Shown here one piece after another: positions 36,338-45,390 of a DNA stretch of 64,000 nucleotides. A program made the translations under genes and the position numbers. The notes under the pieces are model-generated. The model ran no database searches, was not told where the DNA came from, and saw nothing but the letters and a program-made list of their open reading frames with translations. This DNA comes from Halosolutus gelatinilyticus (GTDB lineage Archaea > Halobacteriota > Halobacteria > Halobacteriales > Natrialbaceae): positions 3,348,001 to 3,412,000 of the forward strand of contig NZ_CP095491.1 in the NCBI RefSeq assembly GCF_023028105.1, written 5' to 3'. Every line of letters begins with the position of its first letter. Positions within the stretch are counted from its first letter, which is position 1.

Positions 36338-36637
36338 ATGGCTAGTAGACAGCAGATCACCGAGCGTGAAATGTCAGGACAGGCAGCGGAAGAGGTGGGC
36401 GAACAGGCCATGGGGCCCGCGTTCATCGCGTCGGCGGCCTCCGTCGGGCTGTCGTGGTACTACTTTTTCCTGCGCGGCGAGCGAGAGCGCGGGCTGTTCA
36501 TCGGCCTGTGGCCGCCGACGATCCTCGCGTTCGCGAGTTACTTCAACCAGCGCAAGATGCGCCAGCAGCTGGACATGATCACCCAGCCCGGCTCGACGCT
36601 GAAGAACGCGATCGACTCGATGATGGGCAACCGGTAA
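36338..36637 (+). CDS. Small two-helix membrane protein, conserved in haloarchaea
   Basis: 99 residues. Two hydrophobic stretches (about 30-46 and 53-69) separated by RGERERG, with a basic C-terminal helix (YFNQRKMRQQLDMI). ATG 36338 is preferred over upstream in-frame starts because the sequence before it is not protein-like. Function unknown. Confidence 0.75.
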   Translation: MASRQQITEREMSGQAAEEVGEQAMGPAFIASAASVGLSWYYFFLRGERERGLFIGLWPPTILAFASYFNQRKMRQQLDMITQPGSTLKNAIDSMMGNR

Positions 36638-36680
36638 CTCGATCGACTGCATCGCCGCCGCCGAGCGATCGCGGGAACGC

Positions 36681-36686
36681 TTTTTT
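36681..36686 (+). terminator. Oligo-T terminator after the small membrane protein gene
   Basis: TTTTTT about 45 bases after the stop at 36637 in very GC-rich surroundings. Archaeal termination commonly uses oligo-T tracts. Confidence 0.4.
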
Positions 36687-36930
36687 GGACGGGTACGACG
36701 TGGAGTCCTCCGACTGTCGGCCGTCGCCGGTCACCGGTCGCGGCGTCGCCGCTTGGATTACGGCCGACGGCGCGGACCGAGCCGATCGTCCGATCCCCGC
36801 CCGACGCCCTGCCAGACGCGGTTCCAGGCGCGTCGATCGATCGTCGGCTCGCCGACGAACGGGACGGGAAACATTAGTTACGGCCGAGAGAATTTTTCTT
36901 CCGCTTCCGTGCAGATTCCCCGTCAAAGCT

Positions 36931-36935
36931 AAATA
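36931..36935 (+). promoter_or_regulatory. TATA-like element of the RHH gene
   Basis: AAATA 25-29 bases before ATG 36960, inside GCTAAATACC. The spacing suggests a leaderless transcript. Confidence 0.4.
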
Positions 36936-36959
36936 CCCCCTCGCCGAAAGCCGAATCAG

Positions 36960-37181
36960 ATGCCGAAAGTAGAGATCACCATTCCGGAGCACCTCGAGAT
37001 GCAGATCGCGCAGATGGTAGAGCGCGGTGAATTCGTCAATCGGGAGGAGGCGATCGAGGACCTCCTCTCGACGGGCATCAAAGCCTACAAGACCAGCGGC
37101 CCGATGAGCGAGGAGGAGAGTCCGGGAACCGGACTCGAAGACGACGGGATGATGGGCCACGACGACGAGTACGTCTTCTAA
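36960..37181 (+). CDS. Ribbon-helix-helix (CopG/Arc-type) regulator
   Basis: 73 residues. Beta strand MPKVEITIPEHL followed by two helices (EMQIAQMVERGEF, NREEAIEDLLSTGIKAY) is the ribbon-helix-helix pattern. The C-terminal 28 residues are acidic and methionine-rich. It probably binds DNA as a dimer. Targets unknown; no toxin gene is adjacent, so an antitoxin role is not supported. Confidence 0.85.
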   Translation: MPKVEITIPEHLEMQIAQMVERGEFVNREEAIEDLLSTGIKAYKTSGPMSEEESPGTGLEDDGMMGHDDEYVF

Positions 37182-37187
37182 ACTCAG

Positions 37188-37376
37188 TTAGAGCGACAGC
37201 GTCGCCAGCGGGATGCCGAACGCGATCGCCGCCCCGATCGCGAGGACGACGAACCCGACGCCGACGTCGCGCGCCGAGTAGTCGCTCATCGGCGCCGTCG
37301 TCCGCTCGGCGTCGAGATCGTGTCCCACGTCCGCGCCCGAATCGTCGTCCGCCGCGTGATCGGTATCGTCTGCCAT
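37188..37376 (-). CDS. Small haloarchaeal membrane protein
   Basis: 62 residues. An acidic cytoplasmic N-terminal half ([14 protein letters not shown]) leads to one hydrophobic helix ([20 protein letters not shown]). ATG 37376 is chosen; the longer frame is Arg-rich and unlikely. The gene ends 6 bases from the stop of the RHH gene, convergently. Similar one-helix proteins occur in other haloarchaea as far as I recall; role unknown. Confidence 0.7.
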   Translation of the reverse strand: MADDTDHAADDDSGADVGHDLDAERTTAPMSDYSARDVGVGFVVLAIGAAIAFGIPLATLSL

Positions 37377-37500
37377 GCGCGTAGGTTTCCGTTTCGCGCA
37401 CTTAACTTCACTGAGACGGTGTGCGGGCGACCCTCGAGATCGACCGCGAAGGATCACGTTCCTTTACTACTCCCGGTTCGAACGGACGGACAGTAACCAC

Positions 37501-38316
37501 ATGGTATTGACCAAGCGAATCATCCCGTGTATCGACGTCGATCTCGATGAAGACGGGAATCCGGCGGTCTACACCGGCGTTCACTTCGAGGACCTCGAGT
37601 ACACCGGCGATCCGGTCGAGATGGCCAAGGCGTACAACGAGTCGGGGGCGGACGAGTTCGTCTTCCTCGACATCACCGCGTCCGCGGAGGGCCGGGAGAC
37701 GATGCTTGACGTCGTCGAGCGCGTCGCCGACGAGGTCTTCATCCCGCTCACCGTGGGCGGCGGCATCCGGACCGCCGAGGACATCAAGGAAACCCTGCGG
37801 GCCGGCGCGGACAAGGTCTCGATCACGACCGGGGCGCTCGAACGCCCCGAACTGATTACCGAGGGCGCGCGCGCGTTCGGCAGCCAGTGTATCGTCATCA
37901 GCGTCGACGCTAAACGGCGGTTCGACGAGGGGGGCGAACACTACGTCGAGATCGACGGCGAGTCCTGCTGGTTCGAGTGCACGAAGAAGGGCGGCCGCGA
38001 GGGAACCGGCGTTGACGTCGTCGAGTGGGCGCGGGAGGCCGAATCCCGCGGCGCCGGCGAACTGTTCGTCAACTCGATCGACAAGGACGGCACCAAGGAC
38101 GGCTACGACCTTCCCCTCACGACGGCGGTCTGCGACGCCGTCGACACGCCGGTGATCGCCTCCTCGGGCTGTGGCGGCCCCGAGGACATGTACGACGTCT
38201 TCACGGAGGCCGGCGCCGACGCCGGCCTGGCCGCCTCGATCTTCCACTTCGACGAGTACTCGATCGAAGAGACGAAGGCGTACCTCGACGAGCACGGCGT
38301 CCCCGTTCGCCTCTAA
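37501..38316 (+). CDS. hisF: Imidazole glycerol phosphate synthase cyclase subunit
   Basis: 271 residues. TIM-barrel enzyme using ammonia from HisH to make imidazole glycerol phosphate and AICAR. Both phosphate-binding half-barrels are visible ([11 protein letters not shown] and [11 protein letters not shown]), and the catalytic Asp residues lie in [12 protein letters not shown] and [14 protein letters not shown]. HisH is not nearby, as is common in haloarchaea where his genes are scattered. Confidence 0.97.
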   Translation: MVLTKRIIPCIDVDLDEDGNPAVYTGVHFEDLEYTGDPVEMAKAYNESGADEFVFLDITASAEGRETMLDVVERVADEVFIPLTVGGGIRTAEDIKETLRAGADKVSITTGALERPELITEGARAFGSQCIVISVDAKRRFDEGGEHYVEIDGESCWFECTKKGGREGTGVDVVEWAREAESRGAGELFVNSIDKDGTKDGYDLPLTTAVCDAVDTPVIASSGCGGPEDMYDVFTEAGADAGLAASIFHFDEYSIEETKAYLDEHGVPVRL

Positions 38317-38424
38317 GTTCCCGTCGAACGCCGGCCGTAGCGTTCCGGCGTCGGACGCTCGCCGAAACCGATCTCGCTGCGTTATCCACTACGCTTATGG
38401 CCTCGTAGTCGCGCACTTCTACCA

Positions 38425-39288
38425 GTGAAGTGGCGGTGCACGTGGTGCGGGAAACCACACGCGGACAACGATCCGCCCTGCGACAAGTGCGGTCACAACG
38501 TCTTCGAAGAGGCGATCGTCCGCGTCGACGAAAGCGAAACCGACGACGAACTCGTCCCGCGAACGGTCGACACCGGAACGACCTACGTCTGGCGGTGTCC
38601 GAACTGCGGTCGCGATCACGTCAGAAACAATCCGCCGTGCTCGCGGTGTGGCAACCCCGACCTGGAGAAGACCGAACAGCGCTACGCCGACGTCGATCGG
38701 GACCTCGACGTTCCCGGGTGGGTCGAGGTCGCAAAGCCGTACGCGCCGATCCTCGTCGTCGTCGGGATCGTCGCCCTCCTGTTCGTCACGGGCACCGTCC
38801 CGCTCTCGATCCTCCCGGGAATCGGAACCTCGTCACCTCCCGACGCCCCGGGGAGCGGGACCGAAGCCGCGGGCCTCGATCTCGACGAGACGGAACGGGA
38901 GGTCCACGATCGGCTCGAAGCCGAGCGAGACGCCGCGAACGCCCCCTCCAGATCGCACGACGACGGACTCGGCGCGTACGCTGAGTATCTAAACCGCTAC
39001 GTGGTCGCGATCGAATACGAGGAGATCGATCCCGACGACGTCGACGTGCCGCCGCTGGACGAGTTCGATCCCGATTGCGGCGGCGACCGGGTCCTGAGCG
39101 CGCCGCTGGCGATCGGGACGATCTCGATCGACGAGTACGACGACGAAGGCGCCCTCGCCGACGATATCGCCGCCGAACTCCTCGGGTCGGAGTTCGGCGA
39201 CGAGGTTCGAGCCGGCTTCGGCGCCGAGGGGATCGACGTTCACGTCGCCCTGGACGATCGGGTCTTCGTGATGTACGCGGCGTGCTGA
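38425..39288 (+). CDS. Double zinc-ribbon membrane-anchored protein
   Basis: 287 residues from GTG 38425. Two CxxC pairs at the start (CTWCG, CDKCG), a second similar set (CPNCG, CSRCG) around residues 58-74, then one membrane helix (about 107-130), and an acidic outer domain of about 150 residues that ends MYAAC. The zinc ribbons would be cytoplasmic. The outer part has charged SCP/CAP-like flavour (YAEYLNRYVVAIEY) but I do not recognise a family. Confidence 0.75.
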   Translation: MKWRCTWCGKPHADNDPPCDKCGHNVFEEAIVRVDESETDDELVPRTVDTGTTYVWRCPNCGRDHVRNNPPCSRCGNPDLEKTEQRYADVDRDLDVPGWVEVAKPYAPILVVVGIVALLFVTGTVPLSILPGIGTSSPPDAPGSGTEAAGLDLDETEREVHDRLEAERDAANAPSRSHDDGLGAYAEYLNRYVVAIEYEEIDPDDVDVPPLDEFDPDCGGDRVLSAPLAIGTISIDEYDDEGALADDIAAELLGSEFGDEVRAGFGAEGIDVHVALDDRVFVMYAAC

Positions 39289-39372
39289 GACCGTCGGTCG
39301 GTAACTCGAAACACTACAAGCGCTCTTTGAGCTAGCTGAAGGGACTTATCGCCCCGTCCGTAACGGGATCGT

Positions 39373-40137
39373 ATGGACCGACCCACTCGACGGACGTTCG
39401 TCGCGGGAACCGGAATCGCGCTCGCGGCGATCGGCGCCGGCTGTCTCGACGAGACCAGCGACCCGGGTACGGACGCTGACGGCGAAACGGACGCTGACGG
39501 CGAAACGGATACGGACAGCGAAACCGGTACCGACGGGACGTACGGGTCGAACGGCGACCCCCGCGTCGACGAGCCGCCGCACGAGATCGAGCGGCCCGAC
39601 GTCGACGACGAGGACGAGCCGCGGGAAGCGTGGAACGACGACTATCTCGGCGAACACATGGCCGCCGAACCGTCCGTCGCGTTCGAATCTCTCGAGTCCG
39701 TGCGACTCGCCGACTACGCGCTCCGGACCGTGGATTTCGATCTCGCGGGCGGCGCGTACGCGGTTCGGCTCGTCCTCGGCGAGGACGAGTTGGGCGAGGT
39801 GGTCGACCTGGAAGAGACGAACGCGGACGCTCGGTCGACGCTCGAAACCGTCGACTTCGACCGCCGGGTCGTGATCGTCGTCGAGTCGGGCTTTGGCTCC
39901 GGTTCGGTCGAGCACCGCTGGGCTCGCGCCGAAGCCGTCGACGACGGCCTCCACCTTCACGGCTACTACACGCAGCCGTACGAGCAAACGAACGATCTCA
40001 CGTCCCGACACTCCGTCGTCGTGGCCGATCGCCCGTCCGACAGCGATTCGATCGATCTCGCTCGCGCGAGTCTAACGGTCGAGGAGGATCGGCGGGTCAC
40101 CGTCGACTCGACGGACGGCGTGGTAACTGTCGAATAA
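39373..40137 (+). CDS. Tat-exported lipoprotein of unknown function
   Basis: 254 residues. TRRTFVAGTG supplies the twin arginine (residues 6-7), then a hydrophobic core and lipobox AIGAGC with Cys24. An Asp/Glu/Thr linker follows (about 25-75) with a repeated DADGET unit, coded by imperfect 18-base repeats. The globular part (about 95-254) is beta-rich and contains no known motif. It is expected on the outer face of the membrane. Confidence 0.78.
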   Translation: MDRPTRRTFVAGTGIALAAIGAGCLDETSDPGTDADGETDADGETDTDSETGTDGTYGSNGDPRVDEPPHEIERPDVDDEDEPREAWNDDYLGEHMAAEPSVAFESLESVRLADYALRTVDFDLAGGAYAVRLVLGEDELGEVVDLEETNADARSTLETVDFDRRVVIVVESGFGSGSVEHRWARAEAVDDGLHLHGYYTQPYEQTNDLTSRHSVVVADRPSDSDSIDLARASLTVEEDRRVTVDSTDGVVTVE

Positions 40138-40181
40138 TAGGACGAGAACCGCCGTTCGAAAGCGGGCGTCGATTTCGACGG

Positions 40182-40466
40182 TTACGCCGCAGCCTCGAAC
40201 GCGTCGCGGAACGAGACCGCCTTCTCGCGGACGTTGACCGCCGCGTCCTCCAGGGCTTCGAGCGGTTCGACGCCGCTTTCGGTCTTGATCGTGAGGATCG
40301 GCTCCGTCTGTCCACCCGACTGCTCGGGGTTGACGTCGTAAGTCGCCGCGCTCACGTCCTCGTGTTCGAGAAGCGCTCCCTTGAGGACGTTCATGAACGT
40401 GTGGTCCTCGCCCGCGATTTCGATCGAGAGTTCGTCCTCGCTGCTCTCGGTAACCCGCAGTTCCAT
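40182..40466 (-). CDS. rpoL: DNA-directed RNA polymerase subunit L (Rpo11)
   Basis: 94 residues. Small alpha-N-terminal-like subunit that pairs with subunit D in archaeal polymerase assembly. [28 protein letters not shown] carries the conserved core, as in eukaryotic RPB11. Length and motif are normal. Convergent with the lipoprotein gene. Confidence 0.96.
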   Translation of the reverse strand: MELRVTESSEDELSIEIAGEDHTFMNVLKGALLEHEDVSAATYDVNPEQSGGQTEPILTIKTESGVEPLEALEDAAVNVREKAVSFRDAFEAAA

Positions 40467-40711
40467 ACCCGGTATTCCGTCCGTCGGCCGCTTGTACCTT
40501 TCGAAGCCGACCCTATCGTCGCCGCCGAACGCCGCCGACTCGCCGATCGCGCGCCCCTCGCGCGATCGATGCGGAACTCGGGTCGGCGGGTCGCCCGATC
40601 AACGCTCGATCGGCCCGGCCACACGGTCGGCGAGCGCCGCCCGAACCGACCGTCCGTCGACGACACCCGCGGAATGTAAATCCCTATACGGCTCCGATCG
40701 AACCACAGGAC

Positions 40712-42529
40712 ATGGATCCGATCGCGACCGCCATCGCGGTCGTCGTTGTGGCGACGATTCTGGGTTCGATCGCAGTCGTCAAACGGCTCGACCGGCGCGG
40801 CCGACGGTGGGGCGACGTCGCCCGATCGCGGCTCGTGATGGGGGTTCCCTGGGGAACGCTCGTCGTGATCGCGCTCGTCTGCTGCGTCTACCTGTTCGTC
40901 CAGGACGGGATCGGCGATTTCGCCGACCCCGTGGTGATTCCGTTCCGAGCGTGGTCGTACTTCTACCCGCTCGGGATGCTGACGGCGGGGCTGTCCCACG
41001 CTGGACCGAACCACCTCACTGGGAACCTGATCGGAACGCTCGTCGTCGCGCCGATCGCGGAGTTCGCCTGGGGGCACTATCCGGCCGAGCGCGACTCCGA
41101 GTCGGTCGGTTCGTGGCGAACCGAGCCGTGGGTTCGGGCGCTCGTCGTCTTCCCGCTCGCCGCGATCGGGGTCGCCCTGCTCACGAGCTTCTTCGCGCTC
41201 GGCCCCGTGATCGGCTTCTCCGGGGTCGTCTTCGCCTTCGCCGGCTTCGCCATCGTCCACTATCCGATCGCGACGATCCTCGCCGTGATCGGCGTCAGGA
41301 GCGTCCTCGGGACGGTGTACCGGGCGCTGCAGTCGCCGATCTACGTCTACACCGCCGAGGCGCAGCCGCCCGCCCCGCCGTCGTGGGCGACGATCGCCAT
41401 CCAGGGCCACGCCCTCGGCTTCTTCGTCGGCCTCGTCCTCGGCGTCCTCGTCCTCCAGCAACGGAACCGCCGGCCCGACGCGCTGCGGACCTGGCTCGCC
41501 ATCCTGCTGTACGGCTTCTCGAGCTCGCTGTGGGCGATCTACTGGTTCGGCGAGTCGAACACCTACGTCCTCTTCCGGGGGCCGGGGGTCGTGATCGTCT
41601 CGATCCTCGCGCTCGTCGTCACGGTCGCGATCGTTGGGCCCGAGACGCCGCTGGTCCCGCCGCGGCTCGCACGCCGCCTCCCCGTCGTCGGAACGAGGCG
41701 GACCGGGGCCCTCGATCGGGCCCTCGAACTCGGTTCTGCGGCCGACCACGAGGGAGAAGACGGTGCGAGGACGAGCGATCGGTTCGATCGGATCCGGGCG
41801 ATCGGCGCCGGCGCCCGGACGAACGAGTCGCGCCTGTCGAACGCGACGTACCGCGGGTCCGCGTTCCTGGCGGTTCTGGTCGTGTTCGCGATCGTCGCCG
41901 GTATCGCGATTCCGGTAAACCTACTCCTCCTCGACGGAACGACCGCACCGAGCGCCTCGGAGGCGTCGGTCGAGGTCGAAGATTACACCGTGATGTACGC
42001 CGAGGACGTCGAGAACGAACTCGTCTCGGCGATCGCCGTCGGCGGGTTCGACGACGAACTGGCGATCGAGTCCAGCGGGGTGATCGTCGTAAGCGAGGAG
42101 CGCAACCTGTGGCTGGAGGCGGTGTCCGCCCAGCAGCTAGCCTTTGACGGGGAGGAAACGATCTACGTCGGCGGGCCGGGCTGGCGGGAGGCCGTCCACG
42201 TCGAGCGAACCGGCTGGAACCCCGTCGGGAACGAGACCGTCTACCAGGTTCGAATCTGGGCGGACGGTGCCGACGAACGGGTCGCGTACGAGTCGAACAC
42301 TTCGCAGGCTGACCTCCGAATCGCCGATCGGAACGTGACGATCGCGTCCGAGGACGGTGAGTTCCAGATCGAAGTCGAATCCAACGGCATCGTCGACGCC
42401 GCGGCGATTCCCGACGAGAACGAGACGGTCGAGGCGGGTGGGCTCACCTTCGAACGCGAGGGGGCGACGCTCTACGCCAGCGCGGACGGCACCGAAGTTG
42501 CCGTCGCGCGCGAAGAAACGTATCGGTAG
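40712..42529 (+). CDS. Rhomboid-family intramembrane serine protease with large C-terminal domain
   Basis: 605 residues. Rhomboid signature: HLTGN (Asn105) in the first conserved loop, catalytic Ser170 in GFSGVVFAFAG, and catalytic His233 in QGHALGFFVG. There are about nine helices up to residue 345, a cytoplasmic linker, one more helix (about 388-410, AFLAVLVVFAIVAGIAIPV) and then an extracytoplasmic beta-rich domain of about 190 residues. That tail is longer than in most rhomboids. The substrate is unknown; the tail may present or regulate it. Confidence 0.88.
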   Translation: MDPIATAIAVVVVATILGSIAVVKRLDRRGRRWGDVARSRLVMGVPWGTLVVIALVCCVYLFVQDGIGDFADPVVIPFRAWSYFYPLGMLTAGLSHAGPNHLTGNLIGTLVVAPIAEFAWGHYPAERDSESVGSWRTEPWVRALVVFPLAAIGVALLTSFFALGPVIGFSGVVFAFAGFAIVHYPIATILAVIGVRSVLGTVYRALQSPIYVYTAEAQPPAPPSWATIAIQGHALGFFVGLVLGVLVLQQRNRRPDALRTWLAILLYGFSSSLWAIYWFGESNTYVLFRGPGVVIVSILALVVTVAIVGPETPLVPPRLARRLPVVGTRRTGALDRALELGSAADHEGEDGARTSDRFDRIRAIGAGARTNESRLSNATYRGSAFLAVLVVFAIVAGIAIPVNLLLLDGTTAPSASEASVEVEDYTVMYAEDVENELVSAIAVGGFDDELAIESSGVIVVSEERNLWLEAVSAQQLAFDGEETIYVGGPGWREAVHVERTGWNPVGNETVYQVRIWADGADERVAYESNTSQADLRIADRNVTIASEDGEFQIEVESNGIVDAAAIPDENETVEAGGLTFEREGATLYASADGTEVAVAREETYR

Positions 42530-42769
42530 CCGCTGGCCGTCGGGGCATCGTTCGAAGTACGCTCCGCAACCGTGCCGTCGGGCCCGATACGGACGGACGA
42601 ATCAATCGATCGCGGCGGAGAGATCGGGCCCGACCGTCCCGAAGAGATTTCTCGTTCGTTGCCGTTCGTTCACGTAGCCCAGATCCGCGACCGGCCCGTC
42701 GGCGATTCCCAGATCGGCCGCGTCGTACCGCGGTGACGTCGAACGACCCGTCCGAGGCGATCGGATTGC

Positions 42770-43396
42770 CTACGAGGACCACTCGATTCTGAACACTTCC
42801 GCGTCGATCGACCGCTCGGCCTCGGTGTGAAACTCGAATCGTTTCGGGATGGGAAACGGCGCCTGGAACGCGTGTGTCACCGTCGCCCCGGCGTCGTCGG
42901 CGAACGACTCGACGAACTCCTGGCTCCCCGCGTTGTGGATCGTGTAGGAGACGGCGGCGACCGCCGCGGCCGTCTCGAGGAACGCCCGATCGGCGTGGCG
43001 GTTCCCGCGCTGGGCGCCGAACGGCGGGTTCGAAAGGATCGTCGCGTCCGACAGCGAGAACGGATGGCGAGTGACGTCGCCGCGGAGCCAGTCGATCGAA
43101 TCAGGGACGCCGGCCGCCGCGGCGTTCTCTCTAGCCAGTGCGAGCGCGTCGGGATCGACGTCGACGCCGACGACGCGTTTCGCACCCGAAAGCGCGGCGG
43201 CGATCGCGAGCATGCCGGTTCCGGTCCCGAGGTCGAGGACCGGGCGACCGAGGTCGTCCTGCAGGCCGGCGAGGTGACAAACGTGGGCGGCGAGGTCGGC
43301 GGGCGTCAGGTACTGTTCGAGCGACGCGGACGGGCGGCGAAAATCCGCGACCGACTCCAGTCGCCGGGCGAGCGTTCGCCGTGCGGGACCCGACAT
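42770..43396 (-). CDS. METTL5-like N6-adenine methyltransferase
   Basis: 208 residues. SAM motif VLDLGTGTGMLAIAAAL and the catalytic NPPF (within LSNPPFGAQRG) place it with N6-adenine methyltransferases; size and EQYLTPADLAAHV near the start fit the METTL5 branch, which modifies a single adenosine of the small-subunit rRNA in eukaryotes. The archaeal target is inferred. Six bases separate it from the upstream gene, so an operon is likely. Confidence 0.86.
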   Translation of the reverse strand: MSGPARRTLARRLESVADFRRPSASLEQYLTPADLAAHVCHLAGLQDDLGRPVLDLGTGTGMLAIAAALSGAKRVVGVDVDPDALALARENAAAAGVPDSIDWLRGDVTRHPFSLSDATILSNPPFGAQRGNRHADRAFLETAAAVAAVSYTIHNAGSQEFVESFADDAGATVTHAFQAPFPIPKRFEFHTEAERSIDAEVFRIEWSS

Positions 43397-43402
43397 GCCC
43401 GC

Positions 43403-43804
43403 TCAGTACTCGATCGAGACGTCGCCGTCGACGTCGAGCGTGAGGCCGTCGCGATCGGCGCGTTCGGCGCAGGCCGACAGCGCGGGGCGGACCTTCTCGG
43501 GGTCGGCGACCTCGTCGATCGCCACGGTGACGGTTCCGACGCCGAGGAACGCCCCGGCGCGGACGTAGCGTCGAATTCGATCGATCTCGTCCTGGGTCGC
43601 GAGCGAGCAGTTCTCGTCGAAACACGCGTCGACGGTCAGGGTTGCGGGCGTCAATCCCTGGTCGATCAGGGCGCGTTTGAACTCGCGGAGTTGCTGCGGT
43701 GCCGTCGATTCGAGCGCCGAGGCGTCGAGCGTCACCGGGGTGACGTCTGCGGGTCGGCAGCCGTCGATCTGGGGGTCGCGGTCGGACGCGGATGTCGTAC
43801 TCAT
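43403..43804 (-). CDS. Conserved haloarchaeal protein of unknown function
   Basis: 133 residues from ATG 43804 (the frame extends further but that part overlaps promoter-like DNA). Mixed alpha/beta with a pair of Cys in ACFDENCS and a C-terminal strand LTLDVDGDVSIEY. No known motif. It is upstream of the METTL5-like gene on the same strand, six bases away. Confidence 0.72.
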   Translation of the reverse strand: MSTTSASDRDPQIDGCRPADVTPVTLDASALESTAPQQLREFKRALIDQGLTPATLTVDACFDENCSLATQDEIDRIRRYVRAGAFLGVGTVTVAIDEVADPEKVRPALSACAERADRDGLTLDVDGDVSIEY

Positions 43805-44014
43805 TATCGGACCATACATGGGCTGCATACAAAAAGTTTGTCCAATTCGCAGTAGTAATACGACGCCGGGGATCGAGGCGTTTCGTCGAGAACTCGGGCG
43901 GCGTCGATCGACGTCGACTCCCGAGTATCTCGGACCGATTTACTAGATTTGCGAAAATAATAGTTACGTTACAGTATCGACTAGAGTTAAGAACGTACCG
44001 TGTCAGCTACAGGT

Positions 44015-44185
44015 ATGGAGCAGTGTCCACGGTGTCAGGGGTCCCTGGAGGAACTCTCCTTGGGCGACGTCTCGACCGTGACGTGTCCGCACTGTGGGTA
44101 TGCGGACGTCCCGGTCGAACACGATCGGCCACCCGAGAGGCGAGAGAGTTGGCGAGACGCGTTCAACCGATTCTACGAGGGGTGA
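44015..44185 (+). CDS. Small zinc-finger protein
   Basis: 56 residues: MEQCPRCQGSLEEL, then VTCPHCGYADVPVEH. Two CxxC pairs 20-odd residues apart make one zinc ribbon, followed by a basic tail RRESWRDAFNRFYEG. ATG 44015 is preferred over GTG 44000 because TTAA lies 25-28 bases before it. Function unknown; may bind nucleic acid or a protein. Confidence 0.75.
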   Translation: MEQCPRCQGSLEELSLGDVSTVTCPHCGYADVPVEHDRPPERRESWRDAFNRFYEG

Positions 44186-44270
44186 CGATCGGCGTCCTGT
44201 GCCGATCGGACGTTGTAAGCGACGATGAGCCGCGGCTGAGAGACGAACTGGAAACGGAAAAGCGAGGGCG

Positions 44271-45293
44271 TTACTCGTTTGCCGCGGGCGCTTCGGCCTC
44301 TTCCTTGTGGTCGATGTCCTCGTCGGAGCGGGCGGCGACGAGTCCACCGCGGGCCACGCTGTAGAGGGGTTCGTCCGCGTGCGTGACGCCGCTGATCGAG
44401 AACGGAATATTCGCGTCCTCGAGGTGGTCGCGGAAGAGCGCCTCGAACCCGCTCGGACTCGAGGTGCCGCCGGTGACGACGACGGGGACGTCGAGGCCTT
44501 CCTCCACGTCCTCGTCGTCGACTTCCGCGACGATGTTCTCGATCACGTAATCGAGCAGGTTCTCGTAGTAGATCGAGAGGGCCCCTTCGACGCCGCCGAC
44601 GTCCGTCGTGAAGTCGAGTTCGAAGTCGTCCTCCTTGATCGAGGTCACCTTGTCGACCGGCGTCCCGGTCGCGCGGGCGGCCTGCTCGTCGATCCAGTCG
44701 CCGCCGCGGGCGACGGAGAACTTCATGACCGGCACCGCGTAGTACGCCAGACAGACGTTCGTCATGCCGGCGCCGAAGCTGATCCCGAGGCCGGTGAAGT
44801 TGTTGTCCGCGAGTTCGCTGTAGATGACGGACATCCCCTCGTTGATCGGCTCGGAGTCGTAGCCCATGTCGTCGAGGAAGGATTCGATCGTCTTCTGGTG
44901 GTACAGCGTCGAGAGATCCGAGTCGATCGGATCCGCCGGAGACGAGAAGTACAGCTTCTCGTCGGGATAGGCGGGCTCGCCGACGACCTGTTCGATGATG
45001 AGTTTCATCATCGGGATCGCGCTCTTCTCGTCGTTCGAGAGGATCCCGTGTTTCATCGGTCGACGGGTCTCCTTGTTGAAGATGTTCGCGAAGTTGAGGG
45101 CGTCGTCGCCGACGACGTACACCTTGTCGTCCTTGCGGATGTGGAGTACTTCGCTTCGCGAGAGCATCTGCTCGGCCATGTCCGAGTACTCGATCTCTAC
45201 GAAGGAGTTCCGCTGCTGCACGAACACCGTGTCGTTACCATCCTGCTGTGCGGACAGGATGTTCATCGTACCAACGTCTAGGCCTTTGGCCAT
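44271..45293 (-). CDS. Salactin-like actin homologue
   Basis: 340 residues. Actin/MreB/MamK-type ATPase fold: phosphate-1 motif GLDVGTMN at the start, [13 protein letters not shown] (phosphate 2) about residues 167-179, and [17 protein letters not shown] (adenosine motif) about 274-290. It matches my memory of salactin, the dynamically unstable actin of Halobacterium needed for even DNA distribution. The acidic tail [10 protein letters not shown] is typical of halophiles. A membrane-protein gene lies just upstream on the same strand. The exact function in this organism is inferred. Confidence 0.85.
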   Translation of the reverse strand: MAKGLDVGTMNILSAQQDGNDTVFVQQRNSFVEIEYSDMAEQMLSRSEVLHIRKDDKVYVVGDDALNFANIFNKETRRPMKHGILSNDEKSAIPMMKLIIEQVVGEPAYPDEKLYFSSPADPIDSDLSTLYHQKTIESFLDDMGYDSEPINEGMSVIYSELADNNFTGLGISFGAGMTNVCLAYYAVPVMKFSVARGGDWIDEQAARATGTPVDKVTSIKEDDFELDFTTDVGGVEGALSIYYENLLDYVIENIVAEVDDEDVEEGLDVPVVVTGGTSSPSGFEALFRDHLEDANIPFSISGVTHADEPLYSVARGGLVAARSDEDIDHKEEAEAPAANE

Positions 45294-45315
45294 GGTTTGC
45301 CAAGGCCACTGACGG

Positions 45316-45323
45316 ATTATAAA
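45316..45323 (-). promoter_or_regulatory. TATA box of the salactin-like gene
   Basis: TTTATAAT on the minus strand, 23-30 bases before ATG 45293. A strong match in spacing to a leaderless promoter, suggesting the gene can be transcribed apart from its upstream neighbour. Confidence 0.55.
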
Positions 45324-45390
45324 TCTATGTGCATTAATTTCAATTATGAGAGTAACTCGCGAAAGCCGTATTTATACGTCGTCGAGACTG

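Larger units (their letters stand above)
36638..36959. other. Non-coding stretch of 322 bases
   Basis: Contains a T6 tract at 36681-36686 shortly after the small membrane protein gene, a likely transcription stop, and AAATA at 36931-36935, placed 25-29 bases before the ATG of the RHH gene. No ORF here looks like a gene. Confidence 0.55.

Noticed and set aside
39469-39540. Short tandem DNA repeat in the lipoprotein gene
   Set aside because: It codes the Asp/Gly/Glu/Thr linker common in haloarchaeal lipoproteins; it is explained by the protein.
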